NCBI GenBank assembly: GCA_964036155.1
Contig: OZ038422.1
Span: 67,727,201 to 67,791,200, forward strand
Direction: 5' to 3'
Length of the DNA stretch: 64,000 bases
Source of the DNA: Diploscapter coronatus
Taxonomy: Eukaryota > Nematoda > Chromadorea > Rhabditida > Rhabditidae
How positions within the stretch are numbered: position 1 is the stretch's first letter; each line of letters begins with the position of its first letter. The notes under the pieces are model-generated. The model ran no database searches and had not been told where the DNA came from. It saw only the letters and a program-made list of their open reading frames with translations. Position numbers and translations under genes: made by a program. Below are positions 11,180 to 23,798 of the stretch, one piece after another.

Positions 11180-14100
11180 ATGTCAGTGGTAATGAGTGAA
11201 ATGGACATGGAGTCCTCCTCCGCCTTCTCCCCTTCAGAGCCGGATATCGACTCTGCGTTTGTCTCCAAACACAATCAGTCTGCCGAGATCTATCAGGTGA
11301 AATTCAAGCGAACTTCAATGTAAGCATCAAGCCTTTTCAGTCATTTAAAGACGACGTGGATGCTCTATTAGCAGGAAAAATCGCAGCTCACGATCAACCC
11401 GCTTTTATTCAGGTATGTCGACTTTTTTTAATGTTTGTCTTCATATTTTTCTATGCAATTACTGCATTTTTATGAGTGAAATGCGATATTTCCATGAATT
11501 TCCTTCGCTTTCATCTTACTTTTTGATTTAACAAGGAATCAGAACTGCGTGAAACACATTCTGTTTGAACTTCTTGATAGGTAAGTGGATTTACCACATG
11601 CCGATTGTGCGTCACGATCCTAGGATTTGGCTTTAGACTTTCTTCCTTCAAAGCTTTATTGTTGCAGCAAATAATAGCTGTGTTAACGCTCGACTTAATG
11701 TATGCTAATGCTTCATTTATTGAAATTCGCAAATGAAGGAAAGAATCATACTTCAGTGCCAAATCTTTGAACACATGATGCACGATCGGCGTTTTTAACC
11801 AAATATTTCTTCCTTTATCACCATGTTCGAATTAATTTTTCGTCATGTTTGAGCAGGATTTAAAATTTACTTTTGTAGGGAGTTTATGAAAATTTACTCT
11901 TCGATTCTAGAGAATCCTGCACAAATCAGAATCACTGCTGATTGCATTCGAAGATGAGAAGCAGCATTTGATGGGCGATGTCCTGCTTGCCTGGGCCATC
12001 AAACAGCAAAGAGTAGGAGTTTTCATTCACTTCATTCTCTGATTTTCTCCCTCAGGCCAGCATTGGCACTCTATGGACCCAACAATTGCATTACAAGCAA
12101 CTAGATACAATTCATTTACAGTAAGATAGCTTTATCTTCATTTTAAAAATTTCATTCATTTAGATTCGAGTATTTCGGCGAGCTTTTGCAACAGACATTG
12201 TCTGGTCTGAACTATCTCAAACAATACTTTCCCAATTCCGGATTTGATGAGGCAATAACGTTGCAAAATTTGATGTTTTTAACAACATTTTTCCATTTTA
12301 GATGCATTCGAAGCTAGTCTCACTCGTGCACTATTTCCTGTACTATTCAATAATCGTCAGCCGTCAGCCTCCTTCTGTAGTCGTCAAATGTGGAGAGGCA
12401 GAGAATCATAGACGAAGCAGATTCTGGTTCAACACGGAGATTCGGTAGACTTTAAAAGTATTTTTTCTTGCTAAAGATCGGTTTTTGTACGTTTTACAGG
12501 GTTCACGATGAATACTGTCCGATTTTAACTTTGCTTCATTGCTCATATCCGCAATTTTTCATATTAGTTTACAATAACTGATAACACGGCATCGATACTA
12601 GATATCTTTCAGTCTGCATCGAGTTGATACTTAATTTTGATATTTACAAGTCCAAATTTCTCGATTAGTTCTGCTTCGCGATGTTGAAAATCGGGCAGTA
12701 TTTACGTAACACCTTGTGGCATCGTAAGAGCAACAATTAGCTAGACTTTAACTAGTTTTAAGTGGTATAATTTTTTTCTTTAATCGAACTTTCTATCGCT
12801 GCGAATATTGTTTCATTTTTACATCTTTGCATTAGAGAAATGACCAAGAAATGATGTAATAATTGAAGAATAGTTTTTGAACCCACTCTTTGCAATAGTC
12901 AGTTTCAATGAGTCAAGCTTGTTTTCGATTTTACTTGAGAATAATAAGGAAGAAAACTTGTAGAGTACTGGGTGGAAGCGCTTTTGGTCTGGACAATTTG
13001 GGCGAAGGAGTTCAGGTTCAGTGCTATTTAATTACTGATGAAACTGCCAAACAACTGCTCAACAATGCATATCTCGAAATGTAAGTGATTTTTTGAATTA
13101 TCGGTATTTGAAGAATTGGTTATTTTAGTTTTGAATCGGAAGAGTTCGCAATCGAGCCACCTACAGGTACTTTTCAGAAGAAGGACACGAGAGGCTTGAG
13201 GGCTAAATTCGACGACATGGTGAGTTTTTGAAACATCTTTCTGTGGCATTTGTCATAATTAGTTTCTTATAAAGAGAGTCGCGAAAAAGGCACAATTGCG
13301 ACGAGATTCTGTTGCTACGAAGCGATATTGTCTCTGCTATTCCATTCGATTGACAACTAACTGTGGCATCGAGTTGGTTGGAAAGAAAGTAAGAATTCAA
13401 TCATTCATTTTCTCTTTCAAAAGAAAATGACATTAGGTTTCTCTCCCTTTTGCTGTATTGGTTGGTCCAAAGTCAGACGTCGAGGCCAAACTGTTTCTGG
13501 AGAGATCGTTCGCAGATTTAGTGCGTCATCCTCTGTCCGATATTCCGACATTCGTCTCCTCTGCAGAAATGGCCGACGCACTCGAAATGAAATTCCAGGT
13601 AAAACATTAGATTTTAGCTATTCTTTTTATTTCGTACCATTGTCACCTAAAATAAATTACCGCAAGATAATGCTAAGAGCGCCGAAATGTATGAACAGAA
13701 AGTTGCAATTGCGTCATCATGAGCAAGTGTAAATTGAAAAGAATCGATTTTTGAATTTTTAAAACTTATTTTATAATTTCATTTCCTGCTTCTGAAATCT
13801 GAAAATGGATTTCCGCCCAGCACTGATTATCAGTAATGACCATTCACTAAATATCAGAGTTTTTCATTCCAAACCTTCGATAATAACAAAGATAAATTTC
13901 AGGCAATTGTGGAAACTCCGCAAAAGAATTCGGACGGCCCCTCGATCGTGCAGCCTCGAATGTTCACCATGAATGCGAAGCAGCACTTGATCAATAGACT
14001 CAAACCGAATCAACAAGGATTTATTCAGCTTGACAACTTTATGAAGGTCTGTCTTTTTGTTCACAGCTTTCCAAAAGTAATAGTGTTTCTGTTTTAGATG

Positions 14101-15230
14101 CCAGTAGCAGAAGAGTATCAGTTGAAGAAATCGTCGACAACAGACGGAGAATGGAAACTCGTGCCTTTCTATGAATGGTTCCTTAAATTGGCTGAGGTCG
14201 TTAACAAATACCTCTACTCGATGTGGTACGACGGTCTGATCTTCGGATTTTGCAGCAAGGAGGATGCGGAAAATCTGCTTCGATCGATTCCTCGATCAGT
14301 GTTGCTCGTCAGATTCAGCGATATCGAATATGCAAAGATCAAAATATCAGTGAAGGACAGAAATGGGGGTAGGTATTTCGAATTTCTATCTTAAAATGAA
14401 TCAGGAATCATAATTTCGTACAATTTAATTTTATTGAGTTTTTCACAAAATTATTTCTTCTCTTCACGATTTTATTTATTTTCTAGCTTATTATTAGTTC
14501 AATTTTTGATGATATGATATAAGATAAAATGCACTTGGCTTACTTGGTAGGATTTTTTTTTTTCAAAAATTGAAATTTTTGAATCTATATTTCGTTAATT
14601 GCATTAAGTTCTTTGATTCTTCTATTAGTCTTCTTTACGTGAATTATGTTATTTCCATTAGCCACTGAATTATTTCTGAAGTGCAAATATTTGAATCTAC
14701 CAAAACTGGATTTATGCAGTGACTAGCTTAAAAAGCTCTAATAATGAATTGGATTTAGAAATCCGCCATCACTGGTACGAGCATACAGATCTGAATGCAC
14801 GGTCACTATCATCTGAATTGCTGGCCAACCAACGATTCGCTCAAATCGATCTTATTTATCCAGATATCGATTTGGAGGTATGATCTTGCAATATTTCATA
14901 GATTTTTTATACCTACAAGAGCTAAGAATTGAACTTTATTATTCGTACCAATTTTAAATATTGCAAGCTTTGCGAAGTATCAATTATCAGTGAGAGTAAT
15001 TAAGTCATCAAAGTATTAATCTTCTCATAATATTCCTCTGATTTGAGTTATTTTTCATGAATATCGTTGATTGTGCTGCAAAACAGCTACGTGTTGACAA
15101 TTACAATCAACAGTAAGTTTTCTATTTACAGGTGGCATTGGGCGGTCGCGAGAAACCTCGCATCCGAGTGCCTCGCAATCTGGAAGACGAGATTTACTTC
15201 GATAATCAGGCTGCTGCCACATCGTTCTGA
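11180..15230 (+). CDS. STAT transcription factor (nematode type, no N-terminal domain)
   Basis: Fourteen exons join in phase. Recognisable parts in order are: a short acidic start (MSVVMSEMDMESSSAF), a reduced coiled-coil region (SESLLIAFEDEKQHLMGDVL), the DNA-binding beta-barrel region (VSRQPPSVVVKC, RSRFWFNTEIR, CLCYSIRLTTNCGIELVGKK, VSLPFAVLVGPKSDVE), a linker (LIFGFCSKEDAENLL) and an SH2 domain with PRSVLLVRFSD holding the phosphotyrosine-binding Arg. The C-terminus is EDEIYFDNQAAATSF; its Tyr is the likely phosphorylation site for dimerisation. The start ATG follows CCATTTCAG directly, suggesting trans-splicing. The protein is far shorter at the N-terminus than vertebrate STATs, matching C. 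elegans STA-1-like proteins. The intron at 12252-12301 has a GC donor. It acts in the cytoplasm and nucleus in signalling. Confidence 0.92.
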
Positions 15231-16355
15231 TAGATTGCTGCTTATCATTGTCAACGTTTCTGCAGACTGCGTTCAAGGATCTCGATTGATTGTTGTTGTT
15301 TAGCTGGTTGCAAGCCTTCACCCATCCTCAAACACAGTTACCTATTCACTTACACTTGCAACCCTTTCATCAAGAGGATTGTGAGGCGTTTTGCCCCCAA
15401 AGCCTCATGCTTAACTTCTTCATGTCATTTCTAATGATGCCAATATTCCAACTAGTTTTTTTCTGCAGATCAAAGGTTGATATTTGGGAAATTCACTATT
15501 TCTGCTTCGTGACTTGATGAAACAACATTTAGAAAAATAAGTTGGAAAGACGTTCTCTCTCTTCGTATAGTTTTTTTTTTTCAAGTTACGAGATTATGCA
15601 TCTAGCAAGTTGTCCAAAGTCTTCGTTTTGACTTCTCCAATCGACCGTAAATGCACCTTTCCGACTGAAAGTCACAATGCATTCTATAATACAGTATGTA
15701 TTCATTCGTCTGTTTGTCTGGCACTACTATTATGATGTGAGACATTTCACAATGATACTTTGCACTAGAATCAGCATTTGTAAATTGCTGTTGTTTGACA
15801 ATAAAATAATGCGCGCATAATAATAGTTGAATTGGAGGTGTTGATATGCGCAAAATGGAGTGGACAACAAGGGAAAATGGGGGATGATGGAATGCAGAAC
15901 GCTTGTCCTCATTCGGTGACTGAGTGACAGCAATGCGATATCCTCCGTCTTATATCCATTCTAATCGTTTCCACTGCCTCATTCTCATTGTATGCCTTGA
16001 TCTGCCCTTGTAATGCTTGTCTCTGTCATGCAGTCATTCTGTCTAAATATCCCTCCCTCCCTTCCCTTTTCCTTCTACAGATCCCCTTCTCTTCGCTTCT
16101 TCACACTTTCTCCTCTCCTCTCTCCTTTCTCCTTCTCTTCGTTTCCTCGCGTCCTTCATTCGTTCCACCCCCCCTACCTCATCTCTTCCTCCCTCCCTCT
16201 ATTTTGTCGTCCCTTCACTTGTAGCTGCCAGCCAGTCTGTCTCAATCGTCTCAATCCATTGGCAGCATCGATTTCATTCCTCCCATTCATTCATTCACTC
16301 ACTCACTCACTCATCAGTTCCAATCGATATTCAAATCCTCCAGTTCCCATTCAGA
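15231..16355. other. Intergenic region with a polypyrimidine tract
   Basis: 15231-15980 shows no supported gene. From about 15990 to 16230 the plus strand is almost pure pyrimidine (CCCTCCCTCCCTTCCC and CTTCTC runs), followed by TCAC repeats near 16295. Open frames here are artefacts of that composition. The tract precedes the start of the EGF-like gene and is probably promoter or 5' leader. Confidence 0.5.
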
Positions 16356-19300
16356 ATGCCTAATTCCATCCAGTTTCCCCTCCTTCTGCTGCTGTCTTTA
16401 GTCCCAGTCATTCTCTGTCAGGAATCCATTGTGCCTGCAGTCAGAGTCGTTCGACTGCAAATCGACTACGAAAATGCGGACATCAGCTCTGTGCAGAAGA
16501 TTAACAAGTAGAATATCCTTTTCAGAGGCTTCAAACATTATTGAGATTTGAAATACATGATGAGTAATTCATAAATTCATACATAATTAGCAACGTTGAA
16601 ATTCGTCGCGTGATTTTGCTAAAGTTTCACCATTGGCAATTATCACTTGACAGTGACGGAGCGATGCAATGTGTAATGACGGAGTCATTTTTACCATTTG
16701 ACTTTGCGATTTCTGTTCTAATGACAGCTTTTCTCTTATTTTCAAGAAAAGCTAAATCACTTTATAATATTTACTCCGTCAAATGGTAAAAACCACTTCG
16801 TCACTCAGTCAAATGAAAATTTTATTCAATTTTATGGTGAGGATCAGCTCTGCTACGAATGATTATGAATGAATTAGTAATTTCGATCCAAAAATAGATC
16901 ATTATAGATAAATTGGCATTACCTACCAAGATATTTCGAAATCAAAAGCTAATATTTAATCCATCTCATACCTATTTCATTTCAATGCATTAGCAACTTT
17001 TTATCTTGCAAAATAACACAATGATTTAGATGGAATTCGATCATGCGGAATTCAGTGATGGCATCGCTGAGGTTCATCAACAAACACTGGCTGATTTGTG
17101 GAGAAGAAGAGGATGAAAAGTATCAATTGAAGGAGCATAATGAAATGATTTTTTCCTCTCTTCTAGGTCCCCTACAGATTGTGGCAAGGCACAAGTAACC
17201 GGCGATATCGTGAATGACCATCACTATCAAATCAACGTGACTTTCATCTCAGGACGGTTCGTCCATTTTATGTCATTTTGGCTCTCCTTGGGAGTGTCGG
17301 AATTGAAATTTTGAGAAATTCTGAGTCGGAATTCCGTGTACTCTTGATTCTCAATTATGTTGGATGATTCAGAGATCCGGTGAAGAACGCAAAGGTCGAG
17401 GCGACTTCCACTGTTTTCGCGGTTTCTCAGATCGGATTGAAAGGAGGAATTTTCCAATATACTAATGCTCTTAAGGTATACTTTGATATGCTATTCGTAA
17501 TTTTGTGATTTAATATAATTCTCAAGTAGCTAAATTTTCTAAATGAAAACTGTGAAGGCTCGGGCTAAAACTGACCGTTCCATCTCGATGATTTTACTAT
17601 TCTTCATCGCCACCTATTTTAGCCAATTTTTCGTTTTAAAAACGGGAAAAGGATGCCAGTGAGAAGTAGTATTTCCACCGCGATGGGACGGTGAATTTTA
17701 GTCCTGACCACTCTGAGAATAGTCTCATCACACAATTTGGAATCTTTGAGGCTTCTTGGATTGAAATTTTTTGCTCCATTGGCAAAATATAAAAATATCT
17801 TATTCAATATATCCTATTCACCTTGCGAGAAATCAATGTGGCAACATCAATGTGATGGCACGACATTTCTACAAGATTTTAATCAAATCTCAACACCTTT
17901 CTATAGACAAATGCAAACAATTCCTAGAATTCGTGCTTCATATTGTAGAAAAAGCATTCCATACATATCGTGTTTTCAAAACTGCCATCAAAATCTATTT
18001 TTTTTATCATGATATGATATAATTTGAGAAGAACAGCAGAGAGCTCAAGATCTTTTATAGTTCTCGCTTATTCTATATGCGCCTTCATGAAGATTATGAT
18101 TTTAGGTCCTCGGCAAGCCGTCAGGAACTTTGAAATTCGACGAGGCGTTCTTCTGTTATCGAGGACAAAGCCTGGTTGAAGGAGATAAATGCCGTAAGCT
18201 GTTTGTGGGAAGGAGACTGAGGGATTCGGAATGGCCTACGAATGACATGGACGAAGAGAGAACGCGGAATGTAGAGCACAATCCGATCAGACTCGGCACT
18301 CTCATTGCATTGTGATTGTGAAGGGGACAGCAAGAAACTCATGACACTCTAACTGCCTGACTGACTGTTTGTACATAATGATTAATGATTAGGATCTAAT
18401 GAAGCGTAACTGAATCAGGGAGGTATGAATTACAACTTATTCACATTATCGTTGAGTAGAGAAGTTCGGCTAGTTTGAAGGTCATTATTTTATTCAAAAC
18501 ATTAGACCTCGGAATGAAAACGATGTTCCCCCAATTAATTCTACGGTATTTCCTAACTTCAAGACATACGACATAGAAAATTTCTTGTTACTTTTCTTCT
18601 AATTCACTATGTATCTTTTTTTTATTTTATCCCGTCAAAATTTTTATTTAGCATGTTAGATAAGAGTAAACGAAGAGCTTTCATACTCAACGATGATCGA
18701 TTTTTATTTATTTTCATTTCTGGTTCAGTTATGCGATTGCAATATTTATTGTCATTTGTTGTTGTGTCTTTCGACTTGACAGGCGAATTGGTCTATTGAT
18801 TTGAATTGCAACTACTTGAACTTCTAAGAGAAATTTATTTTTTACTAGCAAGAAAACCCGTTCGTCTGTCGATTGATCTCGAGAAAGGCTCGATGATAAA
18901 TAATTCAAATTTTGACTTTGGAATTTTACGCAAAGAAAAACACGGATTGGGGATAACTTTAGACGAAGAAACTATTGTTTTCTTCGTACACTAGTTTTCC
19001 ACATCGTTTGAAAATATCACACAAAGATCGTAGCAGGATGCATGCAGATTATTTCGAGATCGTGTAATGATTGCGTCATGCAACCAACCTTCCACAAATA
19101 AAACATATTGAATGCAATTTAGATCTGTGCAAAGCTGGGGAAAGATTCGATGATCGAAGGAATGGATGCGTGAAATGTGACAAGGGCACATATCAGGACA
19201 AGCAGGGAGCATTCGAATGCAAGAAGTGTGCAGAGGGACAGACGACTGTTTCTACGGGAAGTCCGCTGGCCAGAGATTGCATTCGTAAGTTTGATCGCTG

Positions 19301-21393
19301 ACAAAGGAAGTGCACAGATACGAACTCACAGATTTTGATGAAACTTTCCAAATAGGGGTTTTCATTGACGGGGATCACGATGGTGAAGTCAAAAAGTGTT
19401 GAATAGGAATCTGAAGTAAGGGAAATTTAAGCCGTTTTTCACTCGTATTTTGTGTGAGAGATGATCAAATTTTCTCATCAAAAATGTATGCAAATTTGCA
19501 AATTCACAACACAGAAGTGCAGAAAATAGGATTTTCATCAATTTTTGCTTCCAAGTCCTCATTTTGTACTGTTTACTGTAATCATCGTGATCCTCGCCAT
19601 TGAAATCCCCTATTTGGAAAATTTCGTCAAAATCTGTGAGTTCCTATCTTGGCTACTCCCTTGTGAGTATTATTTAGAAGATTGTTTAGTGAAGATCGAG
19701 AGTTTTGTACAATGGATTATTATTCAAATTGTTGATTTTACTATTTTTTTCATGAATAGACCAGGATAAACTTGAAGAGTTATCTCGATTCCATCACTAA
19801 GCATAGGCTTAAAAATGTCAAAATGGCCGATTCGATTCAGATGACCTATTTTGGTGGAACGATTCGCAAACAATCATCTGATTTTTTATGCACCACTATA
19901 TTAGGTTTTCTTTTGTTTAAATAGAGCCTTTAGAAAACTGTCCACCCGGAAGCTATTTCGACTTTTCAACACGTCGGTGTGAATTATGTGGAATCACCTC
20001 ATACCAGGATGAGTTCGGAACGACTGGGTAGAGAGTTTAATATTCAGCATTTGCGAGATTATTCTATTCTCATAGTTGCAAAGCATGCCCTCCATCTACT
20101 GTGACACGAGTCATGAATTCGACTTCGATCGAGGAATGTGTCGGTAAACATGACGATCTTCTTAAATTCGAAATCAACCTCTTTCAACATTATCAGAGCG
20201 ATGCCCCGCGGGCTATCAGCGAGACTCGACAGGCACTCGCTGTCTGCCCTGCCCTATCGGCACATTCAAAACTGCAGATCTGCCCTTGTGCGTCACCTGT
20301 CCGAGGGGGTTGTCCACGCTATCAGTCGGAGCTAAAAACTCATCCTTGTGCTCGATAAGTAAGATGATGAAGTGATTGATTGGGTTAATAGTTGCGCAAC
20401 TATCGATCACAAACCGTTTCTGACAAATTTTGAAATGTAAATTTCAGATTGAATTTTAAAAATCTTAAATTTCATTAGCGGTCTGATTAAGTTGTACATA
20501 CATTTTAAATTACTGAAAAGATTAAAAACTAAGGAATCCTTGAAATAGCTAAATTAGATGCACTTAAATAAGTCGAGTGTCGAGGTCAATAAGTTAGCGA
20601 GCGCTTGACTTCGACTTCGCGCCTAAATTGAAATTCATCTTCGGCTTTTAAGTGAAGTCACAATCCACTCGATGTTGAAGATCTCGACAAAATAGCGATT
20701 TTATGGGAAAGAACAAACTTCTCGAGATATTTGCTTGCAGAAATGTGTTTGCCTGGCACCTTTCTCAATATCACAACTCTGGAATGTGAGCAGTGTGAAT
20801 TTGGACTGTACTCATCGGAATACAACGGCAGAATTTGCAAGGCATGTCCTGTGAATACGACTACTTATCAGAAAGGTTTCTAACAGTTCTAGAAATTAGG
20901 AAAGTGCACTAAAACTACAGGTTCGAATAGCATAACTCAATGCGAGTCGACAGACCAGTGTCGAGCAAAGACCCATAGATGTCATTGGCTGGCTGCATGC
21001 TTCGATCTTCCTGACGAAGAGCATAAGCGACGATATTTTTGTAAATGTCGACCAGGCTATATCGGAAACGGGTTTCATTGTGCAGGTAGGTTAATTAATG
21101 TTGAGCGATCTCAGATTTTGGATTGAGATGGCATGCAATATTGATTTCGAAATTATGATCCAGTTCTGTTCTCATTTAAAAATCGAAGCCATTTCAACCC
21201 AAATTCTAAAAATTGCACTAGATCCTATCGTTGATTTTAAATATTATCTTCAGATGCATGCGATAACTTCTGCATGAACGGTGGCTCGTGCGTGAAGATC
21301 GGCAATGGAGATGCTCGATGTCTTTGCACAAAAGAATTCAAGGGAATTCGATGCAATACTCAATTACCGAGTGGTGTTATTAGCGGCATTTAA
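16356..21393 (+). CDS. Secreted Cys-rich protein with ephrin-receptor-like and EGF repeats
   Basis: About twelve exons. The start ATG opens a signal peptide (MPNSIQFPLLLLLSLVPVIL, then CQES). A unique N-terminal region follows (DCGKAQVTGDIVNDHHYQIN, VTFISGR, KVEATSTVFAVSQIGLKGG). Then come four or so GCC2/GCC3-type repeats: GCVKCDKGTYQDKQGAFECK; CPPGSYFDFSTRRCELCG; CPAGYQRDSTGTRCLPCPIG; CLPGTFLNITTLECEQCEFG. Last are two EGF-like modules: one with CKCRPGYIGNGF, and CDNFCMNGGSCVKIG ending CLCTKEFKGIRC. The stop follows LPSGVISGI. No transmembrane segment or GPI signal is seen, so it is probably secreted. A large intron at about 18192-19127 and another at about 20358-20740 separate modules. The exact family is not recognised. 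An inverted-repeat element sits in the intron at 19314-19660. Confidence 0.82.
16675..16805. repeat. Inverted repeat in intron 1 of the EGF-like gene
   Basis: TGACGGAGTCATTTTTACCA..TTGAC at the left is matched in reverse complement by GTCAAATGGTAAAAACCACT..CGTCA at the right, with about 75 bases between. It is imperfect and could be a small MITE remnant. Confidence 0.55.
19314..19660. repeat. Inverted-repeat element in an intron of the EGF-like gene
   Basis: Arms of about 80-90 bases (near 19318-19400 and 19555-19655) are reverse complements of each other at roughly 85-90 percent by eye; both contain AAATAGGGG or its complement CCCCTATTT. A related single arm lies in the glutamine synthetase intron at about 30480-30560. 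It is probably a non-autonomous foldback or MITE family. Confidence 0.65.
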
Positions 21394-22010
21394 CTTGAAG
21401 CTGAGAAAAATGCGACTTTTCGAATATTCCGTGACTCCGTAGATCCCGTAGGTAAAAACTTTGCATTATGGTTGAAGTTAGGGTGTAGTAGGCTAAGTTT
21501 GATATCAAAATGTGTAATTTGATGTGCTAATCGTTTTGATACCAAATATACCCTACCACACTCTAGCTCTACCTTATTTATATCCATTTCACCCGTTTTG
21601 GAAAGTTCTTTTTTACTTAAGAAGTATTCGAACTAAGAGACCTAAAGGGTTATGGGATGTTCAACAGGTCGAAAAATCCTATTAATTGTTAGGTTTTAAA
21701 ATTTATAGGCAAGTTTATCTTTGGTTCTCGATTGTGACATTTTGTATTCGTTTCTGTTTTTTGCTCTTGCCTTTCTTATCGATAGATCAAACAGTATCAT
21801 TTGTTGCTCATCTGATTTGAGATGACGAAAATGATGCAGCTGCGTCGTTTCGTTACTTATCATTCATCCATGCATATCAGTGTCACTGTCATTCATTCAC
21901 TATTATCACTTCTCTGCATATTTATTCATGCATTTCTGACCTAGAATATTATTTGCATTTGTATTTGCATGATCTTCTTCCTGTCAAACGTTACACTTTT
22001 CGCAGCCCTA
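21394..22010. other. Intergenic, imperfect hairpin near 21470-21570
   Basis: A loose inverted repeat (GGGTGTAGTAGG...TTTGATATCAAAA and its partner TTTTGATACC...CCCTACCACACTC) lies after the stop of the EGF-like gene. Nothing coding is seen. The last 150 bases are the likely promoter of the small peptide gene at 22011. Confidence 0.4.
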
Positions 22011-22379
22011 ATGCGTTCTGTTTCACTCATATTCTGCCTAGTTTTGCTAGATCTACTGTTGTTTTCTATAGCAGCTCCAGTAAGTGTTATTCATTGTAAT
22101 TATTTTGTAAGAATTGAGTTTGAAATATAGATTTGCGAAAGCTACTGTTTTTCAATAATATTGATTCTTACGCATCTAAATGTTATTCATTCTCAGGTTT
22201 AGTAAACTCATTATTCAGGCAGCATCTCTTGACAATCGGAAATTCTATCGAGTTCAGGTTCACTTTTTACATTCCTAAATTAATGGCTCTCTGCTAATTT
22301 TGTCTTTCAGATGACCGGTAATAACCTCTTTCAAGACTTTTTGATATTTTTCTCGAATAGTGATCCGTTTTTCGGCTGA
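22011..22379 (+). CDS. Short secreted peptide precursor, possibly amidated
   Basis: Three exons (22011-22079, 22219-22257, 22311-22379) join in phase to 58 residues. A strong signal peptide (MRSVSLIFCLVLLDLLLF, SIAAP) is followed by AASLDN, a dibasic RK, then FYRVQMTGNNLFQDFLIFFS ending SDPFFG-stop. A dibasic site before the remainder and a terminal Gly are the classic marks of an amidated neuropeptide or hormone, giving a peptide of about 26 residues ending Phe-Phe-amide. The ATG lies five bases after TTTTCGCAG, a likely trans-splice acceptor. No named peptide family is recognised. It has no Cys. Confidence 0.6.
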
Positions 22380-23798
22380 CAAATTTAGGATCTAAAATTT
22401 TGTATAATAATATGTAATAATGTTTGTATAAAATCGTTCAATTTATAAGTGAGTTCAAATTTTTTATCCTAAAATATCTTGACATTAACAAGTGAAGCAC
22501 AAGTACAACAAGAGAATTTAAAGACGCGATGACTCAACTTACTGAACTTTTTTCTCAGAACGTCAAAAACTGAAGAAGCTGCTGGGAAAATAAACAGGCA
22601 GAGCGTTAAAATGCAATGGCAAACAGATTAGAGAAGGCAAAAAATGAGAGGTCAGTTGGAGAAGGAAGGACTGGGTTGTGGATCAGACAGATAATACAAC
22701 GGAATAGCGTAAAATTTCGAAATTCTTTCAATCTATGGTTCGGAAAATAGATGCAGAAGTTTGATGATCGATAGAATTTCATAATGTCATCATCAAATCG
22801 AAATAGAGTTCGATAATGCGCAGAATTTATAAAGTTACTTAAATCAATCTGAGCTCAAGACCTATCCATATTTACTAGAAAAAGGTGGAAAGAATGAACA
22901 AATGTAAACTGCAGTAGACAATCAATGACTTTTACTCGAACCACTAATCCACTTGAAGCAGTGAACCTACAAATGTGCAAACATTCCATGAAACGAATGG
23001 TCTATCATCAGAACTAGGCAGACTTTTAGCTTGAATGGAAAACTTTCAGGGAGCAAATAGGTAAAAATCCATTCTATAGAAAAGTTACGCATAATATAGG
23101 GTATGCAACAGGGTTTTAACGCAAAATTTTGCTTGAGTGGAGTTCGTTGCGGGAATCTTGCCAAAGCATTATTTTGATCTATCATTTTATTCTAGTGATT
23201 TAGAAAGTTATTATTATTCACAAGAAAAGTTAAAATTTAAGATCTTTATAAACAGAAAATTTAAATCATGAATTTCTCAATTGATCTGAAGTCATTATTC
23301 GGAAAAGTGCACAAGTTAAGGACCTCGATATATAATTTACTCGGTCATGAAATTTAATCTAATCAGAAGGTTATATGAATAGTTGATATCGGCTGAAAAT
23401 ATGGCAAAATTTTATTCAGCACCTACATTATATTTGGTTATATGATAATTTTGGGCAGTTTGGAAGTGCCACCATAACGCAACATAGAGAAGTGTGCTGG
23501 ACTAGGAAAGGGTTGCAAATGACTTTAAATTTACATACGATTATTCTATGCTACATCGTTACGACATTTTCAAGTTGCCATGATTTCGCAATGATACAGT
23601 CTTCAATCGAGCATCAGCCAGTTTATCATATTTCTGTCCGAACCTCCAATTTCTCATCCTTCCTCTGCAAATACTCGTACAGACTTCCCTAAACTCTTTT
23701 CTGTCTTGCAAACCGTTTTTCTTTACTTCTTTTCCTCGTATATAAACGAAAAAATGCGGGGATTGACACTGATCAGCTCACTGTCTTAGATCCAATAA
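22380..23798. other. AT-rich intergenic, with a TATA box at its right end
   Basis: No gene is supported; open frames at 22967-23185 and 23492-23692 have no splice structure or resemblance. A TATA-like TATATAAAC at about 23738 lies 60 bases before the next start codon and is likely the promoter of the Tyr-rich peptide gene. Confidence 0.45.

Noticed and set aside
16013..16363. 116-residue Ser/Pro/Phe-rich plus-strand frame
   Set aside because: It lies in a polypyrimidine tract where stops are rare. The real start at 16356 in another frame gives a signal peptide.
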